Counted from the stretch's first letter, positions 1 through 10,529 are shown. The stretch: 64,000 nucleotides of DNA from Astragalus membranaceus (GCA_039519185.1 CM076854.1:148352997-148416996), one strand, 5' to 3'. A program made the numbers and translations. Notes: generated by a model from the sequence alone, not told the origin.

Positions 1-660
1 TGAGTTTGGATGTATCAAAGTAAATACTTCTCTGTAAAAGCTACCTAGCATGTATCTGTCATAAGTCTTAGCCTATCATATACACAATATCTAAAAAACA
101 ACCCACGACTGCAATTTAGGCCGTACTATCAAAAGTTTTGATGCCTCCGTGTTGGCAACACGATCACAATTGCGGATGATCAGTAGTACTTGATTGTCTT
201 TCTCTGCAATATTAAAAATCTGACTGCAACTTAATACTTGAAAATACTCATACTGATTTGTGCACAACCATAGAATTTATAGAGGATTTAGAAGGAAATA
301 AAGCCTTTTTTCTTGGTTGGAGATGTTCACAGAATATTAGTTTAAGTATATGTTTGGATTCACGGTGAGGTACCCTTCACCGCAAAAGCTAAAACAAGTA
401 GCTTCATTATAACCGCACGTCTAGTGGGTTACAATTGTCGATCCAAACACAACTTCTTTCAAAGGCCTGGTAATTTCCCTCATCATAGCATAAAATTGTG
501 CAATCAACTCTTTCATTCATAAATATATAACTATAAGCTACTATAAATTCAGTCTTTTTCAAACCTCATGTATATAGTATATATACGCAAATGAATCAAA
601 GAGAAGAAAAAAGAGAGAATAATGGAAGAACAGAGAAAGGGTTGAATTTAGCAGTTCCAT
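1..660. other. 3' flank of the DUF868 gene, no gene seen
   Basis: AT-rich flank lying downstream of the minus-strand DUF868 gene. I see no convincing ORF, RNA gene or repeat here. Part of it is probably the 3' UTR of the neighbouring gene, but no polyadenylation site can be fixed from sequence alone. Confidence 0.5.
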
Positions 661-699
661 ATAAACTGATCACATAGCTGTTAAAAACTCCTCAATTGG

Positions 700-1593
700 C
701 TACTCATTTTTCCAGGCATACAAAACAAGAGAGAATCCAAGTCCCTGCAACTGAGAATCTCTAAACTGCTGAGAATAAGCCCATCTCAGAACAGAAGGAT
801 CATCTGAAACAGATTTCCCTGACAACAACAGCTTCTCAGAACTTGAAATGCAAGTTTGGAACATAAAAACAGCATTCCCCATAGCATTTCCAAACAGCCA
901 ATTATGCACATCCCAAAACACTTCCACAGGAAAACCATCCACCAAAATAGTGTGATTTCCACGAAATTTCCACTTCAGCTGCTTCACCTGCATCACTATC
1001 TTGCTATCAATTCTAATCACAAGGCAAGGATTATTATTATTAACCCCAAGATCACACTCAATTCTCACATCATGCACCTTACCCTTGTCACAAAATTGAA
1101 CCTTTGCACAATAAATTTTTTTGCCAAAGATGTGTTCTCTCTTTGCAATAAAAATTGCATCATTAACATAGTCACTATCAATCTTCTTACATGCCTCCTT
1201 TTTCAGATCCCCTAAAAGTAACACCATTTCTTTGTTGATCATAACAGCTAAATAATATCCCTCCAATGGTTCTGGCCCAGAACCAAATTTAGCACACCTC
1301 AAATCCCAAAATACTACAATTTTTCTAGATTCAACTTCCAAATTCTTACACCCTTTTCTTTTTGAAAACAACCATGGCTTTATATCAACCTTGCAGAACT
1401 CATCTATTCCAACACTCAAGCCTTGACCCATCAAATTTTTGGTCCATGAGACAGTAATCAAACATGAATGGCCTCTTAATTTACATTGATAGATACAAGT
1501 AACCACATTTTGTGATCCTCTTGTGGTACTTGAGGAAGATGAATCTGCAACCTGAACACCATTTTCTCCAAAACAAGAAGGAAACTCTTTCAT
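700..1593 (-). CDS. DUF868 family protein (plant-specific, unknown function)
   Basis: Single-exon reading frame of 297 codons with ATG at 1593-1591 and a stop at 700. The protein begins MKEFPSCFGENGVQ, followed by a serine-rich stretch. It then shows the pattern I associate with the plant DUF868 (PF05910) family: a block with CIYQCKLRGHSCLITVSW, a block with VVFWDLRCAKFGSGPEPLEGY, and later EVFWDVHNWLF and AVFMFQT. Members are usually about 270-340 residues, so this looks full length. No signal peptide or membrane segment is evident, so it is probably intracellular. The biochemical role of the family is not known to me. It is one of only two intact host genes in the window, and codon use looks like ordinary plant coding DNA. 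Recognition is by memory of the family, not by a search. Confidence 0.85.
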   Translation of the reverse strand: MKEFPSCFGENGVQVADSSSSSTTRGSQNVVTCIYQCKLRGHSCLITVSWTKNLMGQGLSVGIDEFCKVDIKPWLFSKRKGCKNLEVESRKIVVFWDLRCAKFGSGPEPLEGYYLAVMINKEMVLLLGDLKKEACKKIDSDYVNDAIFIAKREHIFGKKIYCAKVQFCDKGKVHDVRIECDLGVNNNNPCLVIRIDSKIVMQVKQLKWKFRGNHTILVDGFPVEVFWDVHNWLFGNAMGNAVFMFQTCISSSEKLLLSGKSVSDDPSVLRWAYSQQFRDSQLQGLGFSLVLYAWKNE

Positions 1594-1614
1594 ATCTGAA
1601 TTCTGAATTTGTTT

Positions 1615-1694
1615 CTAAAAATTTGATTTTTATCAGTTTATCTGCTGAAAAAAAATGACTTGATTTGGATCATACAAAAAGAAGGGTCTTATAC
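1615..1694 (-). other. possible 5' UTR intron of the DUF868 gene
   Basis: Reading the minus strand just upstream of the ATG, a donor-like CTGAG/GTATAAG lies at 1695/1694. A T-rich tract ending in TTTTTAG gives an acceptor at 1615. This would leave a short leader of about 20 nt before the ATG. A CAG a few bases nearer the ATG (1596-1598) is an alternative acceptor. A 5' UTR intron is inference; transcripts would settle it. Confidence 0.35.
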
Positions 1695-1699
1695 CTCAG

Positions 1700-2690
1700 C
1701 TGATTCCAGGTGAACCCAACAAGGAACCACGGTTGAAATTCTTCAATATCAGCTCCAAAACACTTCATTTTTCATGAATGGAATGCTATTCTAGAAGAGG
1801 AGAGAGATTGGAAAAGAGTGATATTTACTTTACCTGTCAATTGACTCAATTGTATGCTGATAGACTGCTAAAGTAAGAAAGCAAAATCTCTTGTTTGAAA
1901 ATTGCAGGGAACAAAAAGGAAGGGTAAGTAAAAGAGAAGTTGCTTTTAGCACATGGGGTACTAAAAAAAACTAAGGAATATTGGATAAAGCCTAGAGTGT
2001 AGAGGAAATTGATCTAAGCATGAAGTATGGCAAGTGGTTGAATATTTGCTGCAGAAACTGGTATTTGTTTTATACAGATATCACATCACCTTGCTGTCTT
2101 TTTCTTTTAAAATAATAAAAAAATATGAGGCAAATCAATTTATGAAAATTATAATTATGTCCCTGCTGCTGACTGCTGAGGGCAGACATGTTGGTAAAAC
2201 TCTTGAAAATGATTGCAATTGAGATGATTAGTTGGAAATCATTAAAAATAACGTGATTTAAGAGTAATAATGATTGATGCATATAACAGCATGTTTATGT
2301 CAATTGGTAAAGTAAAATATGAAAAAACACACACACACACAAGAGGTATCATAATTAAATGATAAATATTATACAGATTTTTTTTTTTCCATAAGCAAAT
2401 ATTATACGGATTTGAAATGATATATATGTATATGTTTTAATAGTATTGCTAGTATTTTTACCCGTGCGGAGATACTATATTTGTTATAATTTGCTATGAA
2501 ATTATAAATACGTTGAAAGTTATAAAATGAATTAAAAGAAAAAGAAAAAACTTGATAAAAGGCTATATTTTAAAATTTATTAAAATAGTTGTGTTCGAAA
2601 AAGTTAAAAAAAAGTCAGTATCTTCTTATAATGTTAATAATGGAATAAAAATGAAGAAAAAGGAAAGTGAGATTTTAGGTAAAATATGCA
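1700..2690. other. upstream region of the DUF868 gene; (AC)n at 2328-2341
   Basis: No gene seen. This should hold the minus-strand gene's promoter, but I cannot pick a TATA box with confidence. A short (AC)n microsatellite lies at about 2328-2341. Around 2450-2475 there is a CTAGTATTTTTACCCGTGCGG string. It resembles a decayed version of the Helitron-like terminus seen at 43994-44024, but lacks the second half of the hairpin. Confidence 0.4.
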
Positions 2691-2811
2691 CCCTCGTTGG
2701 CGCTCCCGTTGGCACTCCTGTTGGCGCTCTCGTTACTTCTCTCGTTGGTACTCTCGTTGCTGCTCTTGTTGCTGATCCCATTGTCATTCTCTCATTGCCG
2801 CTCCCGTTGTC
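2691..2811 (+). repeat. degenerate 12-bp minisatellite
   Basis: About ten head-to-tail units of 12 bp (one of 14) with consensus near CTCGTTGGCGCT. The variable part is the last six bases: GGCGCT, GGCACT, ACTTCT, GGTACT, GCTGCT, GCTGAT, GTCATT and so on. Because the period is a multiple of three, it creates a fake reading frame of V/G/A/L repeats. It abuts the SINE insertion directly, and the SINE target site lies at its last unit. Confidence 0.8.
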
Positions 2812-2815
2812 ATAT

Positions 2816-3009
2816 TTTTTTTGGGTAAACCCGGGTATCCTCCACGGCGACTGTGGAGACTAATCCCTCGAGGTATTGGAGTTCATTTAAGGGCCGACCT
2901 CTCCCAAGCGATGTCTCTCCATACACACTGGCCAGGGATCGAACCTCTGACCAAATGCTTAAGGGGTCCAAACAACTTACCACTTGTGCCACACGCCCAC
3001 ACCCACTTG
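2816..3009 (-). mobile_element. tRNA-derived SINE with 7-bp TSD
   Basis: On the minus strand, an A box-like TGGCACAAGTGG is followed about 40 bases later by a B box GGTTCGATCCC (plus-strand gggatcgaacc near 2936-2946). The element ends in an A-rich tail, seen as the T run after 2815 on the plus strand. GTCATAT flanks it at 2809-2815 and 3010-3016, which I take as the TSD. It encodes no protein; SINEs of this kind are transcribed by RNA polymerase III and mobilised by LINE machinery. The short ORFs across it are artefacts. Confidence 0.85.
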
Positions 3010-3139
3010 GTCATATGTTAACTCATTTTTCTGAATATGATTTAATATTAATTTAATTATAAAAAAGTTAATTTGTAATATTTGGTAGTGGTTAATTTTT
3101 TTTTTACAATTCTTAATGGTTAAATTGATTGATTTTAAT

Positions 3140-3855
3140 CTCTATGATAAAAACATATGCCAGCAAAATGACATTTTTAGACATCTTCAAATATGGCCAT
3201 TTCTCAAAAAATGGGGGCAAAACTGTAAATGCACCACTAAAAGACAAACAAAATCAGCTTTTAGCGGCTTTTTTAAAATAAAATAAAAAATTCGGACACG
3301 CTGACGCGTGTCAGTTTTTTTTTTTTTTAATTTTTTTAATTTTATTTTAAAAAAAAAACTGTTTTTTTCAAATAAAATTTTTTTCCCGAATTTCTTTTTA
3401 AGTTTTTTTGCCAAAAAAATAATTTTTTTTTATTTTTTTACTAAAATAAAATTAGTAACTATTTTTATAATCTACTCAAACTACAAAAATTATTCATTTT
3501 AACCACTATCCATTGTAAAAAAAAGACTTACCTCTAATAAAAGTTTCAAATTACTTCTCTCTATTAAATTATTATTAAACTCAATAATTAAATAATCTAA
3601 AATTTACTATTTACCTCTAATAAAAAAAATTATTAGAAAAAAAACAGTTTTCTTTTTAAAAAAAATTGAAAAAAAAACTGACATGCGTCAGCGTGTCAGA
3701 ATTTTTTATTTTATTTTAAAAAAGCCGCTGAAAGCTGATTTTGTTTATCTTTTAGTGGTGAATTTACAATTTTGCCCCCATTTTTTGACAAAATGGCAAA
3801 ATTTGAAGATGTCTAAAAATGTCATTTTGCTGGCATATGTTTTTATTATAGAGAG
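3140..3855. mobile_element. long-TIR (foldback / MULE-like) non-autonomous element
   Basis: Two inverted arms of about 200 bp face each other: 3140 to about 3340, and about 3660 to 3855. Both share CATATGCCAGCAAAATGACA, TTTTAGACATCTTCAAAT, the GGGGGCAAAA segment and the GACACGCTGACGC segment. The centre is very AT rich and non-coding. Long arms and lack of coding capacity fit a Mutator-like MITE or foldback element. I could not find a clean TSD, so class and exact borders are uncertain. Confidence 0.7.
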
Positions 3856-4841
3856 ATGATACTCAATATTTAATCACGGCCGTGCAATATAATAAAAATT
3901 TAGGATTAAAACAAGTTTTAAGGCAATATTTTTTTAAAAAAATTAAAAGTTATGGTCAAATTATAATTTTCCTATTTAAAGTTTACCTTTTAGATTACTG
4001 AGCATGCACAATTATGTATTGAATTAGCAAATAATTTTTGTATTGTAATATTTTAATTTTTTTAAATAATATAGATAATATTTAAGAAATAGTACAAATA
4101 ATAGTTAAAATAAGTGAGGTACTTGATGTAAAGAAAAGTCAGGTGATATGTTTGGTCCAGACATTTTTCGTGTTCGAGCAAAACTTGAACGAACCCATAT
4201 ATACCAACTCATAGTAGTTTGATTTTGGAAATGAATTTTAAGAAACAAATTCGCGAATCCAAACCAACTCATACTAACTCATAGCAATTTTGTAATTTTA
4301 GAACCTTGACCAATAACTAATGAACAAGCAAAACGAGCATCGTGTTCCCCTCCAAAACCCCTGTAATTTTAGAACCTTGACCACTAGTACTTGCACCAAA
4401 ACCCTTTTATATTTAGTGTTTTGCAAAAATGAATCAGATAGTTACGACAGAACCCTAACTCGTATGATGCTCATATCTTCACATAGGGACCTAAGAAAAT
4501 CGTTGAATTGGGGTTAGGGATGAGATAGGTCAAGAGAATATCAAAATAGGTACACATACAAGGGCATGCCACTGAAAGCACATAAGTTTACATTAGTGTA
4601 ATTGACGATCAGAAGCAAAAACATTAAGAAGCACAACAATACGACAAAATCAAGAAATTTGGGATCTGAAAAATGAACCTTTCAAGCCCAAAAACCTTAA
4701 AAATGGAGTTTTGAGTGAGTGTGTCTACTACAAGAGGACATCGAAGGTCAGTAAAAACAACCATGGTAGAAAGTAAAATCGAATTTATAAAGTTTAACTT
4801 AGTTGACAAGCTAGAGCGCAAGCTTAATCTGACGTTTGATC
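3856..4841. other. AT-rich intergenic DNA
   Basis: No gene, RNA or repeat that I can support. Short ORFs here have no recognisable protein features. A short phrase, GTAATTTTAGAACCTTGACCA, or close to it, occurs twice near 4292 and 4361, suggesting a small local duplication. Confidence 0.4.
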
Positions 4842-4892
4842 CTCCCACATCGGAGTGTATGCGTTGCCTGGTAGAATCCTTCACTATAAATA
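4842..4892 (+). promoter_or_regulatory. possible plant snRNA-type promoter (USE + TATA)
   Basis: CTCCCACATCG at 4842-4852 matches the plant snRNA upstream sequence element RTCCCACATCG at 10 of 11 positions. TATAAATA follows at 4885-4892, with 32 nt between them. Plant Pol II snRNA genes use about 33 nt, so transcription would start near 4916. The downstream sequence does not look like U1, U2, U4, U5, U6, U3 or 7SL to me, and I see no matching 3' box. It may be a chance match or part of a repeat. Confidence 0.3.
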
Positions 4893-5156
4893 TTCCTTAG
4901 AGATGAAATCTAATCACAACATGACACGTGTCGTCGCCCCTTGTGTGGTCTTGTATTCCCTTCCATGTCGGGGCTTGGGATAATTCCACACTAGAGCACG
5001 GGCACGCTAGTACCCTGACCTTCCCACACTATAATGTGGAGGGAAAATTGCACTTCTTTTTTTTCACAAAAAATCCTAACCCTACTTCATGGACATGCAA
5101 TGACCTGTCAAAGCACACACATATTAACACATGAGTCAAGCACCTAGGACACACAT

Positions 5157-5704
5157 AAGGTTAATCATAAAATCAAACACGCCAAGTAGTTGTGAAGTGA
5201 TAAAAGAAGTATGGAATGGTGTTCTCTCTTGGCTGAATGTACAAACAGATCTACATGACGACTTGCTACTCATGTACGAAGGTGTTGGCGACTTGGTTAA
5301 AGGGAAAAGGTGCACGTAGGGTCAAGATCATTTTTTGGGCTGCGACGATGTATCAAATATGGTTGGCAAGAAATAGCATTGTTTTCAACAACAACCCCAC
5401 AAGCGCTAGTTCCATTGTAACTTCCATTAAATATGTCTCATGGGGATGGTTCATAGCTAGGAGGGGAAGGAGTAGTGGCTTATGCTTTTCGGATTGGTTT
5501 TGTAGCCCCATGGGGTGTATTTCAACTCTGTAATATTGTACTTGTTCCTTTTTCTTCCCTGGGGTACTCTTTCCTCCTCGGGTCTTTTTTCCCCAAGGGG
5601 GGTTTTGGCCCTTGGAGGTTTTAACGAGGCCCCGTCATTGTAAGGGATTGGCGCACCCCTTGTGCCCTCTTTTATAATGACAGTTGCTTATCTAAAAAAA
5701 AAAA
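5157..5704 (+). mobile_element. L1-type LINE 3' end remnant (pseudogene plus poly(A))
   Basis: Two overlapping frames give pieces typical of the extreme C-terminus of plant LINE ORF2. One has EVWNGVLSWLNV. The other, shifted, has IFWAATMYQIWLARNSIVF and SIKYVSWGWFIARRGR, then FSDWFCSPMGCI. These match the region after the reverse transcriptase zinc-binding domain. A frameshift near 5300 joins them, so the copy is dead. Then follows a G/T-rich 3' UTR (CCCCAAGGGGGGTTTTGGCCC, TTGTAAGGGATTGGCGC) and a poly(A) tract at about 5693-5704. 5' truncation is the normal outcome of LINE insertion. No TSD was identified. Confidence 0.75.
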
Positions 5705-7420
5705 GGATTTACAGTAGGCGTCTTTACATATGGTATAAGGATAAGCCCCCTTTGTTGTCGAGATACGTCAAAATTTCATACATTATACATGGTAAGTTTG
5801 AGCTTCTTTTGTAAAGGTCACTACTGACGCTCTCAATAATGAAGTCACACAAATTTAAAATTTATTTTAAAAATTATACCTTTGTAGTTGAAGCTTATGA
5901 TGTGTCATCAAGCCTTTTAGGAGCTAATTAAGACGAGGTGACCTTCCTATCATATACTCTTACTCTTTTTAGGTTGGGTCTTTATTCTTGCCTCGAATCA
6001 CTAAAAATACGAGTTTTTGATTATTAAGAATAAGTTTATTTGCTGAGGTTAATTAACTAGTGAGACTTATCATTTGTGACCTCTATGGATTTTTTTTTTG
6101 GATTACTCTCACTGGACTTAAAATAAACAAAAGTGTTTTATCTTGATTTAGACTAAATACATAGACAATTTTGCTTATATTTAAGTCCATTGTAGTATCT
6201 AATCTAATTATTAACAATTTAGACCAAAAGTGATAATGTTTTACATTTAAAGACCCAAGAAAAATATCAACAATTTTTTTCATGAAAAAGGTTCTCATCT
6301 AGTATTATTTTGATAAAGGATTTTGGAGTCATCAACAATGTAGTTTATTTAAAATTAGGACTTTTATTTTAAAATTCATCTAAAAAAATAAGAGAATAGG
6401 ACTGAGTCTGGCCAAATCAGAAAAGGAAGTCGAAAGGCATTAACTAAGTGGGCTCCTTCTTTTGACTAACAAAAAAAAGTGGTTTCCTTCTTAATCGAAA
6501 CATCAATTGAAAACTGAATCCGGACAGATTATCAGCAACGATTTATGATACTAAAGAATTTCCTTAGTTATAGTTCCTAAACGAATATCAGCCATATATA
6601 CAATAATCCAATGGTTAGTACATATTAGCCACAATTTAGTTTTTGTGTGGTGAGTGGCGGTTAAATGAAAACACTAGTTAGTACATGTTTGCCACAATAT
6701 AACTTTTGTGTGGTGAGTAAGTTGCCACCGTTTCTATTATTCCCATTTAGTAACAATTACTAAACTGTTGTTTAGTACTAGAAATTAGACTCCGGGTTAT
6801 CCAACCCGTAAGTGCAGTCATTACCATAACTAACATGAATAATTGTGTTTAAAACAATCAAACTTTTTTTTGATATTAAGCTAAGACAGTCAAACTTGAC
6901 TTTGGTTACAGTCACATCCATTATTTAACCAATTCATTCAGGGCTAAGGGAGGTTAAAAGGTTTTTAAAACACTATTGACCTGAGCTTTTGGCCAAGAAT
7001 ATAATTTAACTAAACCATGGCTGCTTCATCAAGAAACTATGATTATCTTATCCCATCCATTGCAACTGACTTTTAGGGCAAATTTTGATCTACTTAGAGG
7101 ATAAAATGGGGAGAATGAGTCATAGAAAGACTACTTTACACAAAGAGTTTCAGACACTTGGAAAATGAGAAATTGCAGGCTGCTTGACCATCATGTTGAA
7201 CAATTAATTTCATGATATAACGGATCATCTTTTCGTCAACAATCCATGGATTAGGTGCCCACCAAGGGACATGTTAGATTAAAGACAGCCTGGGACTTTT
7301 AGGCACTGTTTGACTGCCTAAGACTTTTTTGCAGATTTTCCTCAAAAAAAAAAAGATTTTTTGCAGATGTTCTCTTGTATTATATTTGATATTTTCTTTA
7401 TTTTAATAATTGTTTGGATA
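5705..7420. other. intergenic DNA with a degenerate ~62-bp duplication at 6612-6720
   Basis: No gene found. Two imperfect tandem copies built around TTAGTACAT(A/G)TT(A/T)GCCACAAT and TTTTGTGTGGTGAGT lie at about 6612-6658 and 6676-6720. The rest is unremarkable AT-rich sequence up to the TSD (GAAAT, 7421-7425) of element A. Confidence 0.45.
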
Positions 7421-7425
7421 GAAAT

Positions 7426-7769
7426 TGTTCTCTACCGTATTTCTGGACCTGTATCCGATCTTAGACACAAGGTCCGATCCGAGATAGTTTGTAGGGGTTG
7501 GTCTTGATCAACCGAGCTCCGCTTCCGATCCGGGGCAGGTGGTACCTGCGGGGACACTCCGACGCTCAAGTCAGCTAGGGAACTGATTAGAGGTAAAGAG
7601 TAGGAAAGAGTGTGTACCTTTAATGAAGCATTCAATGCTTATTTATAGAGTTTGGTGGTGTTTGACCTGATGGATCAAGACCGTCCGATCTTGCACCGCG
7701 ATCTCCACCGTTGGTTGATGGATCTGCATTTGGTGTTGGGCCTTAGCGATAAAGACCCAATCCGTAACA
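7426..7769 (-). repeat. 3' LTR of element A
   Basis: 344 bp, bounded by the TSD on the left and, on the right, by the polypurine tract of the minus-strand element (plus-strand ttgccccccaagcc at about 7771-7784). It contains CCTGCGGGGACACTCCGACGC and a TATTTATAGAG segment whose reverse complement would serve as the TATA region. Confidence 0.9.
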
Positions 7770-7919
7770 ATTGCCCCCCAAGCCGGGTCGTCTTGGGGCG
7801 AGCTAGACTTGATGCCTTATCTGGACTTCGTGAGAGTTTTTGAATTTGAGGTCGGACCTTTGTGGCGACCTTCTTCAAGGCCGAGCTTCTAGCTACAAAG
7901 GGGTCTGCCCCAGCCTCAG

Positions 7920-8155
7920 AGTGCCCGAGATACGGGTCTTGTCAAAGATCTTCGAGGCCGGGTTTATACCAACGAGGGTGTCTACCACCAGCCTCGGAGC
8001 GCCCAAAAAACGGGTCTCGTCAAAGATCTTCGAGGCCAGGTTTATACCAGCGAGGGTGTCTACCACCAGCCTCGGAGCGCCCGAGATACGGGTCTTGCCA
8101 AAGATCTTCGAGACCGGGCTTATACCAGCGAGGGTGTCTGCCACCAGCCTCGGTA
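7920..8155. repeat. 78-bp tandem array in the 3' non-coding part of element A
   Basis: About three units with an exact 78-bp period: CAAAGATC(TTCGAGGCC) recurs at 7943, 8021 and 8099. As 78 is divisible by three, the array is open in several frames and gives spurious repetitive ORFs on both strands. Variable non-coding tandem repeats before the 3' LTR are known for Tat-lineage elements. Confidence 0.85.
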
Positions 8156-8164
8156 ATGTTAAAA

Positions 8165-8560
8165 ACGTGACCACCTGAGGGACTCGAGGTGTCAATTTAA
8201 AGTTGCCTTCAGGGCAGTTTACCAGGACTCGACCCAGATCGAACTCGCCCTTTAGAGAAATGGCAACCTCGGCCATTTAAAACGTGATCACCTGAGGGAC
8301 TCGAGGTGTCAATTTAAAGTCGCCTTCAGGGCAGTTTACCAGGACTCGGCCCAGATCGAACTCGCCCTTCAGGGAAATGGCAACCTCGGCCATTTAAAAC
8401 GTGATCACCGGAGGGACTCGAGGTGTCAATTTAAAGTCGCCTTCAGGGAAATTTATCAGGACTCGGCCCAAATCAAACTCGCCCTTCAGGGAAATGGCAA
8501 CCTCGGCCATTTAAAACGTGATCACCTGAGGAACTCGAGGTGTCAATTTAAAGTCGGAGG
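8165..8560. repeat. 117-bp tandem array in element A, shared with element B
   Basis: Units recur with a 117-bp period: ACTCGAGGTGTCAATTTAAAG at 8182, 8299, 8416 and 8533. Each full unit also contains GACTCGGCCCAGATCGAACT. The reverse complement of that phrase occurs twice downstream of pol in element B (about 17188-17215 and 17290-17325), which ties the two elements to one family. Confidence 0.85.
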
Positions 8561-8897
8561 ATCTCTGTGAGCGAAAGCGCCGACGTTCCTGCCTCGGGAA
8601 TTTTTCCCGGTTTCTGGAACGTCGCCTCAGAGAAGAGGAAGCCAGAGACGAGCAGGGCCGAGGGGAACCCTCGGATCAGTAGGAATCATCAAGAGATCCG
8701 ACCCTAGGTGGAGTTTCGGTCTTAGCGTGAAACTTTAAGGCGATCGTTTGACCGATCCCAAATCCTTCCATCCAACTTTGGAACTCCCTTTTACTTAAGC
8801 AATCAGTGTGAGGAAAATCGTAGCCGATCCATATATATTAGATGGTTGAACATTTACAAAGTCGGATTACATCATACCCGTAGGCTCATTCCGAGAC

Positions 8898-10120
8898 CTA
8901 GGTGAAACGTGACCTTCCTGAGTTAATCCCTTCTTCATGATCGATATACTTCTGAGATCGCTGGAGGAACTCGGCAAGCGACTCGACTTGGTTGAACCCG
9001 ACGTCTATCTGAAATAGACTTCCCTCACTAAGACCAGCCTCCATGAAGTAAAGACGGAAGGAGTCGTTGAGGTTCCGGACTTGAGCAGCTTCTCTATTGA
9101 ATCTCCCAATGTAGTCCCGGAGGGACTCATTTTCTCCTTGCCGAATTGCCTGCAATACCTTCCGAGATTTAGGCTTCATCTTCGAGTGGGCGAAGTGTGC
9201 AGAAAAGAGCTTGGCTAACTGATCCCAAGAGGAGATTGTATTTGGCTTAAGAGCCCTGAACCAGTCTAGAGCCGCCTTCTCTAGAGTGAGGGGAAAAGTT
9301 CGACACTTTATCTCCTCTGGAACGTTACGGTATTGCATAACCGTGTCAAAGTAGTCGAGATGGCGATCCGGATCGCCAGTCCCGTCGTGCATTTTCAGAC
9401 CTTCAGGGGGCTTCTCGAGGTGCTTTGAAACCGGGAAGTAGTCGATTTTAGCTGTGAAAGGTCCTTTACGCTTTGCCGACCTCTCAAGAGGTGGAGACCG
9501 TCGGTAGCCATACTTGCCGGGGGATCCCCGCGAGCTAGGGCGCTGACGTTCCTGCCTCGGAAACCTTTTCAGACTTCTGGTACGGCGCCTCGGAGAAGAG
9601 GAAAACAGGAACGAGCTAGGCCGAGGGGAACCCTCAGGACCATAGGAATCATCAGGGGTCCGACTTGGGGGAGTCCCTGATCTTTGCCCTCCTCTACACC
9701 GAGGTGGAGTGCGGTGATGGTATCTCCTCCAAGCCGGAGATCGGTGGCGGACGCGGCCATGGGTCGTTCCACTTGAAGAGTTGCGTAGAGAGGAACTCCG
9801 ATTCGAGATGTTACGAGCCCGGATCTCAGCAATCTGAGCTTCTAACTGGGTGTAGCGTTGGCTTTCCTGCTGGTCGGCCTCGGCTTGCCGATTTAGGAAC
9901 AGACGAGCTGTTGAACAACATCTACCGGTACCTGGACGGTCAGAGGGGGAGGTGGAATTCGGTTCCGAGCTGGGCTCCCATGAACCATAGCCGTAGCCGA
10001 GCTTCGAGCATGCACCGGGCTAAGAGGTAAGGTGACCGCCACTCCTTCTGGAGTCACCTACTGCAGGACCAGTCCTTCAGCGACATTCAGAATAGTCTTG
10101 TGACGTAAGGTCGGAGCCAT
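8898..10120 (-). pseudogene. broken Tat-type gag of element A
   Basis: The minus-strand gag begins at ATG 10120-10118 with MAPTLRHK, parallel to MAPVLRQR at 11429 in element B. It soon meets a stop (about codon 17) and continues in other frames. The best-preserved part is 9392-8898 (164 codons): GTGDPDRHLDYFDTVMQYRN, then LEKAALDWFRALKP and LAKLFSAHFAHSK, the retrotransposon gag (PF03732-type) core. No zinc knuckle and no pol follow. It is non-functional as it stands; the packaging RNA sequence may still matter. Confidence 0.8.
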
Positions 10121-10180
10121 CGTCAATCAAGAAGATGGGAGAGGAAATAGAGTACAAGATCCTCCCACTGTGGTCGCCAA

Positions 10181-10524
10181 TGTTCTGTACCGTATCTCTG
10201 GACCTGTATCCGATCTTAGACACAAGGTCCGATCCGAGATAGTTGGTAGGGGTTGGTCTTGATCAACCGAGCTCCGCTTCCGATCCGGGGCAGGTGGTAC
10301 CTGCGGGGACACTCCGACGCTCAAGTCAGCTAGGGAGCTTATTAGAGGTAAAGAGTAGGAAATGGTGTGTACCTTTAATGAAGCATTCAATGCTTATTTA
10401 TAGAGTTTGGTGGTGTTTGACCTGATGAATCAAGACCGTCCGATCTTGCGCTGCGAACTCCACCGTTGGTTGATGGATCTGCATTTGGTGTTGGGCCTTA
10501 GCGATAAAGGCCCGATCCGGAACA
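10181..10524 (-). repeat. 5' LTR of element A
   Basis: 344 bp, differing from the left LTR at only a few visible positions (for example TGTTCTG versus TGTTCTC at the start, and CGGAACA versus CGTAACA at the end). Read on the minus strand it runs into the PBS immediately at 10180. Confidence 0.9.
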
Positions 10525-10529
10525 GAAAT

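Larger units (their letters stand above)
7426..10524 (-). mobile_element. Element A: intact non-autonomous Ty3/gypsy Tat-type retrotransposon
   Basis: Two near-identical LTRs of 344 bp (7426-7769 and 10181-10524) begin TGTTCT and end in AACA on the plus strand. They are flanked by the 5-bp TSD GAAAT (7421-7425 and 10525-10529), so the whole insertion is bounded. Orientation is minus. The primer-binding site (TTGGCGACCACAGTGGGAG read on the minus strand) directly follows the right LTR, and a purine tract (GGCTTGGGGGGC) precedes the left LTR. The interior holds a broken gag and two tandem-repeat blocks but no protease, RT or integrase. It shares PBS, gag and 3' repeats with element B, so it is probably a non-autonomous partner of that family. 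LTR similarity suggests a fairly recent insertion. Confidence 0.92.

Noticed and set aside
4320..5134. Several 60-90-codon frames
   Set aside because: Overlapping on both strands, no domains, no splice-supported continuation.
7840..8276. Repetitive ORFs of about 100-127 codons on both strands
   Set aside because: The 78-bp period is a multiple of three, so a tandem repeat without stops is open in several frames; non-coding 3' region of element A.
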